NCBI RefSeq assembly: GCF_042408735.1
Contig: NZ_JBHOQV010000014.1
Location: 26,642 to 90,641, forward strand
DNA length: 64,000 nt
From: Thermogemmatispora sp042408735
GTDB lineage: Bacteria; Chloroflexota; Ktedonobacteria; Ktedonobacterales; Ktedonobacteraceae
Reading direction: 5' to 3'
The notes below the pieces were generated by a model. It did not search any database. It was not told the origin of the DNA and saw nothing but the letters and a program-made list of their open reading frames with translations. The translations under genes were made by a program, and so were the position numbers. Positions 1 through 9,078 of the stretch are shown piece after piece. Position 1 is the first letter of the stretch. Each line of letters starts with the position of its first letter.

Positions 1-2
1 AG

Positions 3-866
3 TCCTTGAAGGTCGGTGGGCCGCAAGCTATCAATCTCCACTATCTGCCCCTCACCGAGGACCGCTATCATGTTGACGCGCAGAAGACCATCGAGCTGAT
101 CGATCGCGTCAAGCCGCAGATCGTGGTCATGGGCAAGAGCCTGTTCCTGTTCCCGGAGCCGGTAGCCGAGGTGGCGGCCTTCTGCAAAACCAGGGACATT
201 CCGCTGCTTTACGATGGTGCCCACGTGCTTGGTCTGATCGCCGGTGGCCAGTTCCAGTCTCCGCTGCAGGAAGGAGCCACCTGGATGACGGGCAGTACGC
301 ACAAGACCTTTCCGGGGCCGCAGCGCGGCGTGATCCTGGGCAATATGGATGAAGAGACGGCGAAAAAGTACTGGCCGCCTGCCGATCGAGGGGTCTTTCC
401 TGGTTCTTCGAGCAACCATCACCTCTTCTCGCTGCCGGCCCTGCTGGTAGCGATCCGCGAGATGAAGCGTTACGGGCGCGAGTATGCTGCTCAAATCGTG
501 CGCAACGCTCAGGCGCTGGGGCAGGCTCTTGATGAGCTGGGCACGCCGGTGGAGGCGCGTGAGTTTGGCTACACGCGCAGCCATATGATCGCCGTGAATG
601 TGGCGGCCTGGGGCGGCGGTGTCGAGGTGGCCAGACGCCTGGAGGCCAACGATATTATCGTGAACTACAACATGCTGCCCGGCGATGCTGATCCGCGCAA
701 TCCCTCGGGCCTGCGCATCGGGGTGCAAGAAATGACGCGCTTCGGCATGGATGAGCGTGCGATGGGTGAGCTGGCCCAGCTGATCCACGATGCGATCCGC
801 GGCCAGCAGGTGCGTGAGGCTGTCCATCGGCTGCGCGCGCGCTATCTGGAGATGCGCTATAGCTGA
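3..866 (+). CDS. Serine hydroxymethyltransferase-like PLP enzyme, 5' end cut by window
   Basis: C-terminal part (about 288 residues) of a fold-type I PLP enzyme. The block DGAHVLGLIAGG followed by STHKTFPGPQRG matches the SHMT active site, where the Lys of THKT forms the Schiff base with PLP and the Asp of DGAH holds the pyridine nitrogen. SHMT interconverts serine and glycine with tetrahydrofolate; this divergent branch could also act on another beta-hydroxy amino acid. The reading frame is open back to the first base, so the true start lies upstream of the window. It ends convergently with ligA. Confidence 0.8.
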   Translation, partial: SLKVGGPQAINLHYLPLTEDRYHVDAQKTIELIDRVKPQIVVMGKSLFLFPEPVAEVAAFCKTRDIPLLYDGAHVLGLIAGGQFQSPLQEGATWMTGSTHKTFPGPQRGVILGNMDEETAKKYWPPADRGVFPGSSSNHHLFSLPALLVAIREMKRYGREYAAQIVRNAQALGQALDELGTPVEAREFGYTRSHMIAVNVAAWGGGVEVARRLEANDIIVNYNMLPGDADPRNPSGLRIGVQEMTRFGMDERAMGELAQLIHDAIRGQQVREAVHRLRARYLEMRYS

Positions 867-994
867 TCCTGCGTGGCTGCTACCGGGGCAGCCTGTCGGA
901 GTGTTGCTGCGCCAGGGACGCTCTTGTGGCAATGGCTGGCCAGATTGCCGCCAGGCTGATCGTAGGGGGCCGGCCTGCGGTGCGGACCTTCGCC

Positions 995-1011
995 CGGCCC
1001 GCGGCGGGCCG
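995..1011. terminator. GC-rich stem-loop between convergent genes
   Basis: CGGCCCG and CGGGCCG form a 7-bp stem around a CGG loop, between the SHMT-like gene and ligA. No T-run follows on either strand, so termination is only a guess from position. Confidence 0.3.
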
Positions 1012-1038
1012 ACCCCCTGGCAGCACGTTCCGGACAGG

Positions 1039-3120
1039 CTAGGGCTGGAGACCATGCTGGCGTAGCAGGTCGAGGAACCACTCTTCATCGTGGATCTGGA
1101 CGCCGGCTCGCCGGGCCTTCTCGAGCTTGGAACCGGGGTCTTCTCCCACGATCAGGTGGGTCAACGAGCGACTGACGCCGCTGGCGACGCTGCCGCCGAG
1201 CTGGCGCACGGCCTCCTCTGCCTGTGCACGTGTCAGCTTGGCCAGTTTGCCCGTGAACAGGAAAGACTGACCGCTCAGCGGTCCGCTGGGGCGCTCTTCG
1301 ACGGCCATGTTGAGGCCGGCCTGGCGTAAGCGCTCGATGAGCTGGCGATTCTTCTCCTGCTGCAGCCAGGTATAGAGGCTGTGCGCGCTCTTGGGTCCCA
1401 CACCAGGGATCGCCATGATCTCCTCTTCGCTGGCTGTCAGCAGGCGATCCATTGAGCCAAAGTGCTCGGCGATCAGCTGGGCCGTCTTTTCGCCGATATA
1501 GCGGATATTGAGGGCGAAGAGCAGTCGCCAGAAGGGACGCTTCTTGCTCGCCTCGATAGCTTTCAGCATATTGTCGGCGCTCTTCTCTTTGACGCCCTCC
1601 AGTTTGAGCAGTTGCTCGCGCGTCAGGTCGTAGAAGTCGGCTACCGTTTTGATGTAGCCCGCCTTGACCAGTTGCTCGCACTGCTTTTCGCCAATCGTCT
1701 CCAGGTCCATCGCCCCTTTCGAGGCGAAGTGAATGACGCTCTCCAGCAGGCGCGCCGGGCAGTCCGTGTTTGGGCAATAGGCGATGGCCTCATCCGGCAG
1801 GCGCATGATGGGCGTCTCGCAGACGGGGCAGCGCTCGATGGGAGTATAGGGGCGTTCTTCGCCGGTGCGCCGCTCGACGATAGGTTTGACCACCTGAGGG
1901 ATGACTTCGCCGGCCCGCTGGACGATGACCCAGTCGCCAACGCGCAGGTCCTTGCGCTGAATGTCCTGCTCATTGTGCAGGGTGGCCCGCGAGACGGTGA
2001 CGCCGCGGATATTGACCGGCTCCAGCATGGCCCAGGGATTGACCGAGCCAGTGCGTCCGATGTTGATGCGGATATCGAGCAGGCGTGTGGCGACCTGGAT
2101 AGGGGGATATTTGAAGGCGATCGCCCAGCGCGGCTCTCGTCCCACATAGCCAAGTTCCTGCTGCTGGGCCAGGTCGTTGATCTTGATGACAACGCCGTCG
2201 ATCTCGTAGGGCAGGTCGAAGCGCTTCTGCTCCCACTCGCGGCAGTACTCCAGTACTTCGTCGAGATCGCGGGCCCGTCGGTTGTGGGGATTGACCGGGA
2301 AGCCCCATTCGGCGATGAGTTGCAAGGCCTCCCAGTGGGTGCTCAGGTCGCGGCCCTCGAGGTAGCCGATCTGGTAGCCAAAGAAGTCCAGGTTGCGCTC
2401 GGCAGTGATGCGCGGGTCTTTCTGGCGCAGGGAGCCGGCGGCGGCGTTGCGCGGATTGGCGAAGAGTTTCTCGCGCGTCAGCGAGGCGTTGAGCTGCTCA
2501 AAGCTCTCGATGGTCATGTAGATCTCGCCACGTACCTCAACTCGCGGCGGGGGGTTGGGATCGCGCAGGCGCTGAGGAATGCAGCGAATGGTCCGCACGT
2601 TGGGGGTCCAATCCTCGCCGATGAGGCCATCGCCGCGCGTGGCCCCCACGCTTAGCCGCCCCTGTTCGTAGGTCAGGGCCATGGCCAGCCCGTCGATCTT
2701 CAGCTCGCAGACATACTCAAAGGTGGCGTTGGGCAAGATGTTCTGCGCCCGTCGTTGCCAGGCCAGTAGCTCTTCTTCGCTGCGCGCGTTGGCCAGGCTG
2801 AGCATGGGGACGGGGTGGCGATGCTGCCGCACTTCGGGAAGCGGCGCCCCGCCGACTCGCTGCGTCGGCGAGTCGGGCGTTTGCAGCTCGGGGTGCTCCT
2901 CCTCGATGCGCCGCAGCTCCTGCATTAGCTGGTCGTATTCTGCGTCGGTTAAGGTTGGATTGTCGAGAACGTAGTATTGATAATTGGCCTCTTCTATACG
3001 ACGGCGCAGCTCTGCTACGCGCGCGGCCAGCTCTTCGCTCTCGCTGGCTTTGCCCGTCGCCTCCTGGCCAGGCTCGACGCCGGTCTGTTCCTGTTCGGGT
3101 TCAAATAGCTGATCGGCCAT
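1039..3120 (-). CDS. ligA: NAD-dependent DNA ligase LigA
   Basis: Seals nicks in duplex DNA during replication and repair using NAD+. In order: an acidic extra N-terminus of about 30 residues, domain Ia (YYVLDNPTLTDAEYD), the adenylation domain with catalytic Lys141 in CELKIDG, the OB fold, a four-Cys zinc finger (CPVC...CPNTDC), HhH repeats (IPGVGPKSA) and a C-terminal BRCT domain (FLFTGKLAKLTRAQAEE). The 693 residues fit the family. The start at 3120 is chosen because GGGGAGG lies just upstream; a longer in-frame extension to 3300 lacks family similarity. Confidence 0.96.
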   Translation of the reverse strand: MADQLFEPEQEQTGVEPGQEATGKASESEELAARVAELRRRIEEANYQYYVLDNPTLTDAEYDQLMQELRRIEEEHPELQTPDSPTQRVGGAPLPEVRQHRHPVPMLSLANARSEEELLAWQRRAQNILPNATFEYVCELKIDGLAMALTYEQGRLSVGATRGDGLIGEDWTPNVRTIRCIPQRLRDPNPPPRVEVRGEIYMTIESFEQLNASLTREKLFANPRNAAAGSLRQKDPRITAERNLDFFGYQIGYLEGRDLSTHWEALQLIAEWGFPVNPHNRRARDLDEVLEYCREWEQKRFDLPYEIDGVVIKINDLAQQQELGYVGREPRWAIAFKYPPIQVATRLLDIRINIGRTGSVNPWAMLEPVNIRGVTVSRATLHNEQDIQRKDLRVGDWVIVQRAGEVIPQVVKPIVERRTGEERPYTPIERCPVCETPIMRLPDEAIAYCPNTDCPARLLESVIHFASKGAMDLETIGEKQCEQLVKAGYIKTVADFYDLTREQLLKLEGVKEKSADNMLKAIEASKKRPFWRLLFALNIRYIGEKTAQLIAEHFGSMDRLLTASEEEIMAIPGVGPKSAHSLYTWLQQEKNRQLIERLRQAGLNMAVEERPSGPLSGQSFLFTGKLAKLTRAQAEEAVRQLGGSVASGVSRSLTHLIVGEDPGSKLEKARRAGVQIHDEEWFLDLLRQHGLQP

Positions 3121-3771
3121 CACGCTTGCCTCCCCGAAAAAAGATCTCGCTGGAATGCCTCCCCACTTGTCTTGTTCTTTTGAGAAGGGCCGAGACGGGA
3201 AAAGAAGAAGGAAATCTCTGATCTCTCTGCCTGTCTTCTGTTGTCCGCCAGCCCTGCCCAGCCGCCGCTGCTGAGGCAGGATGGGCACGTTCTGGGCCAC
3301 CCGTCAGATGAGGGACTTTCAGGTCTGGCTCCCTTTCCCGAGAGGGGCATTGCCCCTGGGCTAGCCCACCTCTCCCACCGGTTGATGCCGCTGAGATGTA
3401 TGGCTCCGCTGGTCGACTCCCTGTCAGCGCTGCTGAACGGCAGGGGACGACAGAACGTGCTTTCCTATCGTATCACATAGCGGCAAATGGGGAGAGGGTG
3501 GGGGGCAGCTCTCTCTCTCCCTGGAGCGGCTGGGCCACATTAGGATTAGGGCAGGGAAAAGCCAGGCAGAGAGAGATCCTGCCTGGCTGCATAGACGGCA
3601 CGCCTTCCAGGGCGCACTTTGGGGACTGGCCTGACCTGACTGCGCTCAAGCAGGTTAGGTTCCACGCTCCTGGACGCCATGGCAAAGGGAATGAGAGGCC
3701 GGCCGTTGTGTTGTTCTTTCCCCTGCTCCGCTGAAGGCGGTGCTCAGCGCTGAAGGAAGGAACGAGAAGTG
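3121..3771. other. Intergenic region, no gene seen
   Basis: About 650 bases between the PLD-like gene and ligA, both on the minus strand. It should carry the ligA promoter, but I see no convincing -35/-10 pair. Short open frames here have no family likeness or ribosome binding sites. Confidence 0.4.
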
Positions 3772-4845
3772 TCAAACGCTCCGCGAGCTGCTCCAGTCCT
3801 GGGCAAAGGTCTGCTGAAGAACACTAAGGATGTGCTGATCGGAAAGGACAATACCTAGCTCACGGTTGTGATCGAGCGATTGGCTCGAGAAGTTCTCGGA
3901 GCCAACGAAGGCTTTCTCACCGTCGACAATCATCATTTTGGCGTGCATATAGAGCTGCTTATCTTCGCGCACCTGGGCGCCTCCGCGCTTGATAGTCGCG
4001 ATGCCGCTGCGGTTGCTATCGGAGGAGCCACTCTGATAGGGCAGAATCATCTGCACTGTGACACCCCGCTGAGCTGCAGCGGCCAGCTCTTGCTCGATGG
4101 AGTCGTCGACCAGCTCCTCCGCTTCGATGAGCAGCGATTTGTGAGCGCTTTTGATCAGCGATTCAAGGATGCTGCGCGAGTTGATGGGACTGACAACCAG
4201 GTTGGGATTGTCGAGAGAGACCTGGGTGCGGTTCCAGTCAGCCTCGAAGATAGCGCTGACGGCCTTGACATCGGCGGGGTTGGTGTCGATGATGCCATAT
4301 TCGCGGTTTTTGGTACTGCCGACGCCGAGGGCGGCGTTCGTCAGGTTGCAGGTCATGATATAGGCCGTGGTCCCGTCGATGATCATGCCTTTCTCATGGG
4401 TCAGGGTGAAGGCCGGGCTAGTCGCCTTGACTTTGACCCCGGCTGCCCTCAGGCGATCCATTGTTTCCGTCGGGGAGATCGAACCGCCGCCGTAGGGATG
4501 GGTCTCCAGCATCACGCGCACATCGAGACCGCGGTTAGCTGCCTCCTCAAGGGCGTTGATGACGCTCCGGTTGGTCAATAGATAGAGTTCGAGCCAGACC
4601 GAGCGGCGGGCGCCGTTGATGGCGTTTGTAATGACGCCTGTTCCGGCATCTGGCTCAACAAAGACTTGCAGCCCTTGCTGAGCCCCGCTGCCAACGGCAA
4701 CGGTCGGCGAGGCCACCAGGGTGCTCCCGCCGGCAGTAATGTCGACGTTGCAGGCGCTCAAGAGCAAGAGGAGACAGAAGAGCAAGGGAAAAAGGCCCTT
4801 CTGCCAGAGAGCAGTGGTGCGTTCGGCGTACCTGTTCATCCTCAT
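3772..4845 (-). CDS. Phospholipase D-like lipoprotein with two HKD motifs
   Basis: Exported PLD-superfamily phosphodiesterase of 357 residues. A hydrophobic signal ends in LSAC, with lipidation expected at Cys32. There are two HxKx4D motifs (His150/Lys152/Asp157 and His301/Lys303/Asp308), so the two halves should form one active site, as in cardiolipin synthase or Nuc-type enzymes. The second motif is followed by the usual GSENFS; the first by TCNLTN in place of GSxN. The substrate (phospholipid or nucleic acid) cannot be told from sequence. It stands alone, upstream of and co-oriented with ligA. Confidence 0.85.
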   Translation of the reverse strand: MRMNRYAERTTALWQKGLFPLLFCLLLLLSACNVDITAGGSTLVASPTVAVGSGAQQGLQVFVEPDAGTGVITNAINGARRSVWLELYLLTNRSVINALEEAANRGLDVRVMLETHPYGGGSISPTETMDRLRAAGVKVKATSPAFTLTHEKGMIIDGTTAYIMTCNLTNAALGVGSTKNREYGIIDTNPADVKAVSAIFEADWNRTQVSLDNPNLVVSPINSRSILESLIKSAHKSLLIEAEELVDDSIEQELAAAAQRGVTVQMILPYQSGSSDSNRSGIATIKRGGAQVREDKQLYMHAKMMIVDGEKAFVGSENFSSQSLDHNRELGIVLSDQHILSVLQQTFAQDWSSSRSV

Positions 4846-4876
4846 CGAAGCGACTCCGTTCCATGATCCTCAGAAT

Positions 4877-4896
4877 AGAGGCTGGTGTTAGCCTCT
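4877..4896. promoter_or_regulatory. Inverted repeat upstream of PLD gene
   Basis: AGAGGCT, a 6-base spacer, then AGCCTCT: perfect 7-bp arms about 30 bases before the PLD-like start codon. It could be an operator or a 5'UTR hairpin. The rest of 4846-5241 shows no gene. Confidence 0.3.
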
Positions 4897-5241
4897 CCAG
4901 CCTTATCATATCCTGCTCAGGCTACAGGCAGACAGCGCAAGAGTAGTCCTCTCTAGATAAGCACGTCTTGGGAACCAAAGGAGCGTCAAGGGCAGGTCTG
5001 CCGGTTGACGATGGCGCGCGGAATGGGGTCGACCTGAACCTGAGCCTACCAGGTACGCCAGCGGCGCTTCCGAAGCGACTGGGTCCGGTCAGCCAACAAC
5101 AAAGATAATAGAACCGAACCGGAAAGAGGAGGCTGCGAGGGCTAGACCCGCCTCGCCTGGTTGGGCCTCTCTCTCCGGTCGGTCGATCGGTTGGTTGGCT
5201 CTGAAGGGACTGGCTCTTGCTCGCGCAGAGGCGCAATGACA

Positions 5242-6888
5242 CTAGGAGCGAGCCCGCTCCTGAAGGAGGCTCCGGATACGCCCCAGCAAGGGGACGAGCT
5301 GCTTCTTACGCGAGACCAGCCCCTCGACCTCGATGGAATGCCCGTCGGATCCGAGCGGCGCTCCAAGCGCGCTAGCCACTGCCTGCTCGCCACCCTGAAT
5401 CAGCAGTCGGCAGCGCATATTAATGATATCGACGATCATGAAAAGGAAGACGCCATAGCCGCGCTCCTGAGAGAGCCGACGCATGGTTTCCAGCAGCTCC
5501 GGACTGCGTTCCTCGATCAGCTGCGGGGTGGCCGTCTCAACGGTGCCGATGGCGAAGCGCAGGCCGCCGACGGGATACTCCTTGAAATCGGCGGTGAGGA
5601 GAGCCTCGGGGCTGCGCTCGGCCAGATCGGAGGCTGCTGCGGCAAAGATAGCCTGCCCGTAGGCTTCAAGGTCCTCGCCTGTCAGCCTGGCCAGCTCGGC
5701 GGCCACCTGCTCGTCGCGCTCGGTTGTCGTTGGTGAGCGGAGGATCAGGGTATCGTAGAGGAGACCGGCCAGCAGCAGGCCGGCGGCCTCGCGGGAAATG
5801 GGTACCCCGGCCTCGTGATACAGGCTGACAATGATGGTGCCCGTGCAGCCTACCGGCTCGGCCCGGAACATGATGGGCTTGCTCGTGTGGACGTCGGCGA
5901 TGCGGTGGTGGTCGATGATGGCCAGCAGATCGGCCTCCTCGATGCCATCGACAGCCTGGGCGCGTTCGTTGTGATCGACAAGCACAATACGCCTCGGGCG
6001 CGCGTTGAGCATATCGGTGCGCGAGAGGTAACCGACCAGCCGCCCTTCTTCGTCCAGCACCGGAAGCGAGCGGTGACGGGCCAGCAGCGGCTGGACTTCG
6101 CTCATCAGGTCTTCCGGCCTGCAGGAATCGAAGTCGCGATTCATAATCTCGCTGGTCTTCATGCTCAGGTTGATGAGGCGCACCGCGGTGAAGGTGTGAT
6201 AGGCGGTGCTGATGACGAGCACGCCCTGTTTGCGGGCCGCGGCCAGGGTGCGCTCGGAGACCAGTAAGTCGCCGGTGATGACCAGGGCGGCGGCGCCGGC
6301 CTCGATAGCGGCCAGTTGGGCATCTTCGCGGTCTCCCAGGACGACCAGACAGCCTGGCTCTAGGTATTCGCGCATGGTGGCTGCCTGCATGGCGCCTACC
6401 AGGATGCGGTTGCCCAACTTGCGCCGTCCCTCGACGAGCACTCGCCCGTGGAGAACGCGCACCAGGTTGTCGCGTTCCAGGGGGACGCGATTGACCGCCT
6501 GCGGATCGAGGTCCTTGAAAAAGAGCTTGGCCAGATCTTCGACGGCGATGATCCCCTGGACGCGGCCCTCGTCGTCGATCACAGGCATGGCCCGCCGGTT
6601 GTGCTCCTGCAGCAGGCGCCCGGCTTCCAGCAAGGGTTGATCGACGTGGATACTGATGACGCCGCGCCGCATAACGTCGCGCACCTGCAGATAAACGTCT
6701 TCCAGGGCCTCTGGGGGCTCAACGCCATAGCGCTCTAAGACAAAGTGTACCTCGGGTTTAATGGGGCCATGCCGCGCGGGGACGGCCTCCTCCCCCTGAG
6801 CCTGTAGCAGGCGCGCGTAAGCGTAGGCCGAGGCGATCGAGTCGAGATCTGACTGTTTATGTCCAATGACGTAGATTGGCTGTCCCAT
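5242..6888 (-). CDS. ppaC: Family II inorganic pyrophosphatase with CBS and DRTGG domains
   Basis: Hydrolyses pyrophosphate to phosphate, normally with Mn2+ or Co2+. The N-terminal metal motif is GHKQSDLDSI, and the DHH signature is IIDHHRIADVH. Between them sit two CBS segments (around EEGRVQGIIAVEDL-type and EEGRLVGYLSRTDML) separated by a DRTGG-type domain; in clostridial relatives this layout binds adenine nucleotides and Ap4A. The DHHA2 domain closes the protein. The start at 6888 is the first Met fitting the family (548 residues), with GGAGG upstream at long spacing; an in-frame start at 6933 is possible. Confidence 0.9.
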   Translation of the reverse strand: MGQPIYVIGHKQSDLDSIASAYAYARLLQAQGEEAVPARHGPIKPEVHFVLERYGVEPPEALEDVYLQVRDVMRRGVISIHVDQPLLEAGRLLQEHNRRAMPVIDDEGRVQGIIAVEDLAKLFFKDLDPQAVNRVPLERDNLVRVLHGRVLVEGRRKLGNRILVGAMQAATMREYLEPGCLVVLGDREDAQLAAIEAGAAALVITGDLLVSERTLAAARKQGVLVISTAYHTFTAVRLINLSMKTSEIMNRDFDSCRPEDLMSEVQPLLARHRSLPVLDEEGRLVGYLSRTDMLNARPRRIVLVDHNERAQAVDGIEEADLLAIIDHHRIADVHTSKPIMFRAEPVGCTGTIIVSLYHEAGVPISREAAGLLLAGLLYDTLILRSPTTTERDEQVAAELARLTGEDLEAYGQAIFAAAASDLAERSPEALLTADFKEYPVGGLRFAIGTVETATPQLIEERSPELLETMRRLSQERGYGVFLFMIVDIINMRCRLLIQGGEQAVASALGAPLGSDGHSIEVEGLVSRKKQLVPLLGRIRSLLQERARS

Positions 6889-6940
6889 GCTTGCTGCTTC
6901 CTCCAGGCCGGCGTCCCCTCTTGGAATGAGCACCGCCGTG

Positions 6941-8752
6941 CTAGCGGTCGCGGCCTTGGCTGCGAGAGATGAACAGTAGTACGCCTATCAGTATAACAAA
7001 AAGCAGGATCAGGCCGGTAGCTACGCCGATGGTGAGCGCAGTGGGATTGACCATGCTTGTTGAGGGGACGGTCGTGCTGGCACTGGCCTGGGCGACGGTA
7101 GTGACGCGGTCGCTGAGTCGGTTATCTGGCTGAGGCAGCCTGATGCCAGGATTGCCGGACGGCATACCGTTATCGAGGGAGCGCGCATAGGGATTGGCGT
7201 AGCCCGGTGGCTGGCGGCTCACGAGGAGCCTCTTACTGATAAGGCGCTGGGCTCCGTTGGCCGCTGTCACTGTAAGCCTGAGCTGATACTCTCCCGCCTG
7301 GCGATAGACATGGCTGACACGCTGGCCGATGGCCTGCTCGCCGTCCCCGAAATCCCAATGGTAGCTGAAGCTCTGGCCTGACGAATGGGAGCCGGGCAGC
7401 AGAGCGGTCTGAGCTTCGATGGTCAGAGGCTGGCCGGGCTTGGCCCTGCCAAGGTCGCCGATAGCTGTCAGTGGGCGACCATCGCCGGGTGAGGCCCCCA
7501 GGAGCGTGGGCTGATTGAGGAGCCAGGTTGTGAGCATGGCTGGCAGGGTCAGGGCTAAGGTCAGAGCCTGAGATTGCTGTGAGCTGCCGTCGGCGAACGT
7601 GTTCATCAGCTGAACGGTATCTTCCGGCTGGTCATAGGGGTATCCCGGCGTGGCAGCTGTGCTGTAGTAGCTGGAGTTGCCGACCAGAGTCGCACAGGCT
7701 ATCCCCGCCAGCGTGAAAGGTACCTGATCACTGCTCCCAAGGCGATCGTCCTCACGAATCACTTCTCGCTGCTGGTCGGGAGTGAAGATCGGTTCGAAAA
7801 TATCCTGTTGCTGCTGCCCGTGGTAAGATAACATCTGATAGCCCTCCGCGTAGAGTTCGGCGAAGACCGCTGGGACAGCCTGGTCTAGCAGATCCCTCAA
7901 CTGGCGAATGCGCTGGCGTTGCTCCCCCGGGAGGGCGCTCTGCTCTGGATAGAGGCGGTTGCTCGTCAAGGGGGAGAGGTCGACATAGAGAGGGAAAAAG
8001 GGATTGGCGGCCTGGCCAAGATAGCGCACAGGGTAGGCGATGCCGCTCTGTTCCTCGTTGATCATAGCGATGATGTTCCCCAGATCGCCGTTCATGGCCT
8101 CGTTGACGGCCTGGAAAGAGCCGTACAGTCCCTGCTCTTCGGCATCGAAGAGGAGGAAGCGGAGCGTGCGAGCCGGATAAAGCCCGTGCTCGCGCCAGTA
8201 GCTGGCCAACGCGCGGGCAATGCCCAGCTCAATGGCGCAGCCGCTGGCGTCGTCATAGGCAGATTGTGTTGAGAAGGCCATGCCGTCGTAGTGGCAGCCG
8301 ATGAGAACGATCTGCTCGGGATGCGAAAGGCCGGGGATGCTCACCTCGACATTGAAGGCGGGCACCGTGGCTGGACGATTGAGCCAGCCTCGGATGGCGA
8401 AGGGCATGCGCGTCACTTGCGGATCGAAACCGGCCAGATTGCGCAGCATTTCCGCGCTCCAGTAAGCGGCAAATTCATCATGGCCGTTGATAGTGGGCGG
8501 TAAGTTGCGGTCATAGCCGGCCTCGCGTCGCAGGAAATGCGTTGCCAGGTAGGCAAGCTGCTGATAAATATAGTTGCTGTCTACAGTGGGAAAGCTGGCT
8601 GTCTCGGGGCGGCCTGCGCCGGCCCTGGCTGGAGACGGTGGACTGCCGAACCAGAGCGGACCAAGCAGGAGAAGGACCAGGAGCAGCCATTGGCTGATGG
8701 CGGCCTGGCGAGCGCCTGACGCCTGGAAACCTGACCTGGCTGGTAGTTGCAT
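6941..8752 (-). CDS. Secreted M28-family peptidase with PKD domain and C-terminal anchor
   Basis: 603 residues with a signal peptide (WLLLVLLLLGPLWFG). The zinc-peptidase core carries CHYDG...YDDASGCA and FDAEEQGLYGS, the metal and catalytic motifs of M28 aminopeptidases. A PKD-type beta domain (WDFGDGEQ...VSHVYRQAGEYQ) and one C-terminal membrane helix (GLILLFVILIGVLLFI) ending in Arg/Asp follow. It probably acts outside the cell, held to the membrane. The start at 8752 is set by GGAGGG seven bases upstream. It lies directly upstream of the pyrophosphatase on the same strand, about 50 bases away. Confidence 0.85.
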   Translation of the reverse strand: MQLPARSGFQASGARQAAISQWLLLVLLLLGPLWFGSPPSPARAGAGRPETASFPTVDSNYIYQQLAYLATHFLRREAGYDRNLPPTINGHDEFAAYWSAEMLRNLAGFDPQVTRMPFAIRGWLNRPATVPAFNVEVSIPGLSHPEQIVLIGCHYDGMAFSTQSAYDDASGCAIELGIARALASYWREHGLYPARTLRFLLFDAEEQGLYGSFQAVNEAMNGDLGNIIAMINEEQSGIAYPVRYLGQAANPFFPLYVDLSPLTSNRLYPEQSALPGEQRQRIRQLRDLLDQAVPAVFAELYAEGYQMLSYHGQQQQDIFEPIFTPDQQREVIREDDRLGSSDQVPFTLAGIACATLVGNSSYYSTAATPGYPYDQPEDTVQLMNTFADGSSQQSQALTLALTLPAMLTTWLLNQPTLLGASPGDGRPLTAIGDLGRAKPGQPLTIEAQTALLPGSHSSGQSFSYHWDFGDGEQAIGQRVSHVYRQAGEYQLRLTVTAANGAQRLISKRLLVSRQPPGYANPYARSLDNGMPSGNPGIRLPQPDNRLSDRVTTVAQASASTTVPSTSMVNPTALTIGVATGLILLFVILIGVLLFISRSQGRDR

Positions 8753-9078
8753 AGATTCCCTCCGCGTGATACCTGCTAGCTGAGCACAGGAGAGGATTGG
8801 AGCCGACAGGATCGCCGCCTTCCTGCGCCCTGACTCTAAGCCCGTTGCGCTTGCTTGGGCCTGCTTGCCCTGCTGCCAGGCTCTTCCTCTTCGGAGAACC
8901 GGCAACATCAGGCTCTCATTCCCTCCTCTAGAAAAGGACGCTTACTTATCCCCTTCCTGACGATAGCCATTTTGGGTGGAAACCGCCAGCTCGCACAAAG
9001 AGCAGCATGCTTGTTCGTGGATTCCCCCCAGAGAAGCCGTAGACGGGCGGAGAGATCCTCAGAAGAGGGGAGACAAGC
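8753..9078. other. Divergent intergenic region
   Basis: 326 bases between the M28 peptidase (minus) and the WD40 gene (plus). It must hold promoters for both. No clear hexamers or repeats were recognised. Confidence 0.35.

Noticed and set aside
1462..2655. Long open frame antisense to ligA
   Set aside because: Shadow of a highly conserved gene with GC-rich third positions; no independent start signal.
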